Part shown: piece by piece, positions 49,700 to 64,000 of the stretch
Position numbering within the stretch: the first letter of the stretch is position 1
Layout: the number at the start of each line of letters is the position of its first letter
NCBI RefSeq assembly: GCF_009755605.1
Contig: NZ_WPNZ01000004.1
Coordinates: 62,001-126,000, forward strand
Reading direction: 5' to 3'
DNA: 64,000 bases
Source: Streptomyces typhae
GTDB taxonomy: Bacteria > Actinomycetota > Actinomycetes > Streptomycetales > Streptomycetaceae
Translations under genes and position numbers: made by a program
The notes under the pieces: generated by a model
What the model saw: only the letters and a program-made list of their open reading frames with translations
The model's database searches: none
Told to the model about the DNA's origin: nothing

Positions 49700-64000
<14,301 letters not shown>

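Overview
The window is high-GC actinobacterial DNA, most likely Streptomyces: GC-rich wobble positions, giant modular type I polyketide synthases (PKSs), an NRPS, a SAV_2336-type protein, and streptomycete-style TetR, LuxR and STAS regulators. All large genes read on the minus strand. The right 47 kb (about 16000-64000) is the distal end of a modular PKS assembly line. The left 1.6 kb is the start of an NRPS gene. Between them lie a four-gene vWA/MoxR/protease/STAND operon and a small regulatory patch.

PKS part, in order of transcription (right to left). PKS-1 (49700-64000, cut off by the right edge inside a KS domain) has module A (KS-AT-DH-KR-ACP, DH catalytic His replaced by Tyr), module B (KS-AT-DH-KR-ACP) and module C (KS-AT-KR-ACP, the only methylmalonyl-type AT). 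PKS-2 (28756-49668) has four complete KS-AT(malonyl)-DH-KR-ACP modules, D-G. PKS-3 (16839-28712) has two more such modules, H and I, and a terminal thioesterase. A discrete type II thioesterase (16001-16759) follows. Docking segments at the protein ends fit the order PKS-1, PKS-2, PKS-3. No ER domain is visible. The colinear reading is R-CH(OH)-CH2-CH=CH-CH(OH)-CH(CH3)-(CH=CH)5-6-CO-, a conjugated pentaenoyl or hexaenoyl chain. That fits an oxo-polyene macrolide, polyene macrolactam or linear polyene; I cannot name the product.

Regulatory patch (13674-15817): a STAS anti-sigma-factor antagonist, a TetR-family repressor with two perfect inverted repeats upstream, and a LuxR-type regulator that appears to be split by a one-base frameshift. 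A dense set of inverted repeats (15840-15993) separates this patch from the convergent PKS/thioesterase operon.

Conflict-type operon (13328 down to 2867): a trypsin-like VMAP protein whose nucleophile is Cys instead of Ser, a MoxR AAA+ ATPase, a vWA (SAV_2336-like) protein, and a HTH/coiled-coil/TIR-like/NB-ARC/TPR STAND protein, tightly spaced and ending in a 4-bp overlap. This matches the described VMAP ternary-system class of NTP-dependent conflict systems, with unusual details. It sits between NRPS and PKS genes.

Other points: one TTA (bldA-type) codon in PKS-2, several in-frame tandem repeats expanding PKS linkers (including an approximately 88-codon Gly-Thr hexanucleotide repeat), and strong sequence homogenisation between modules.
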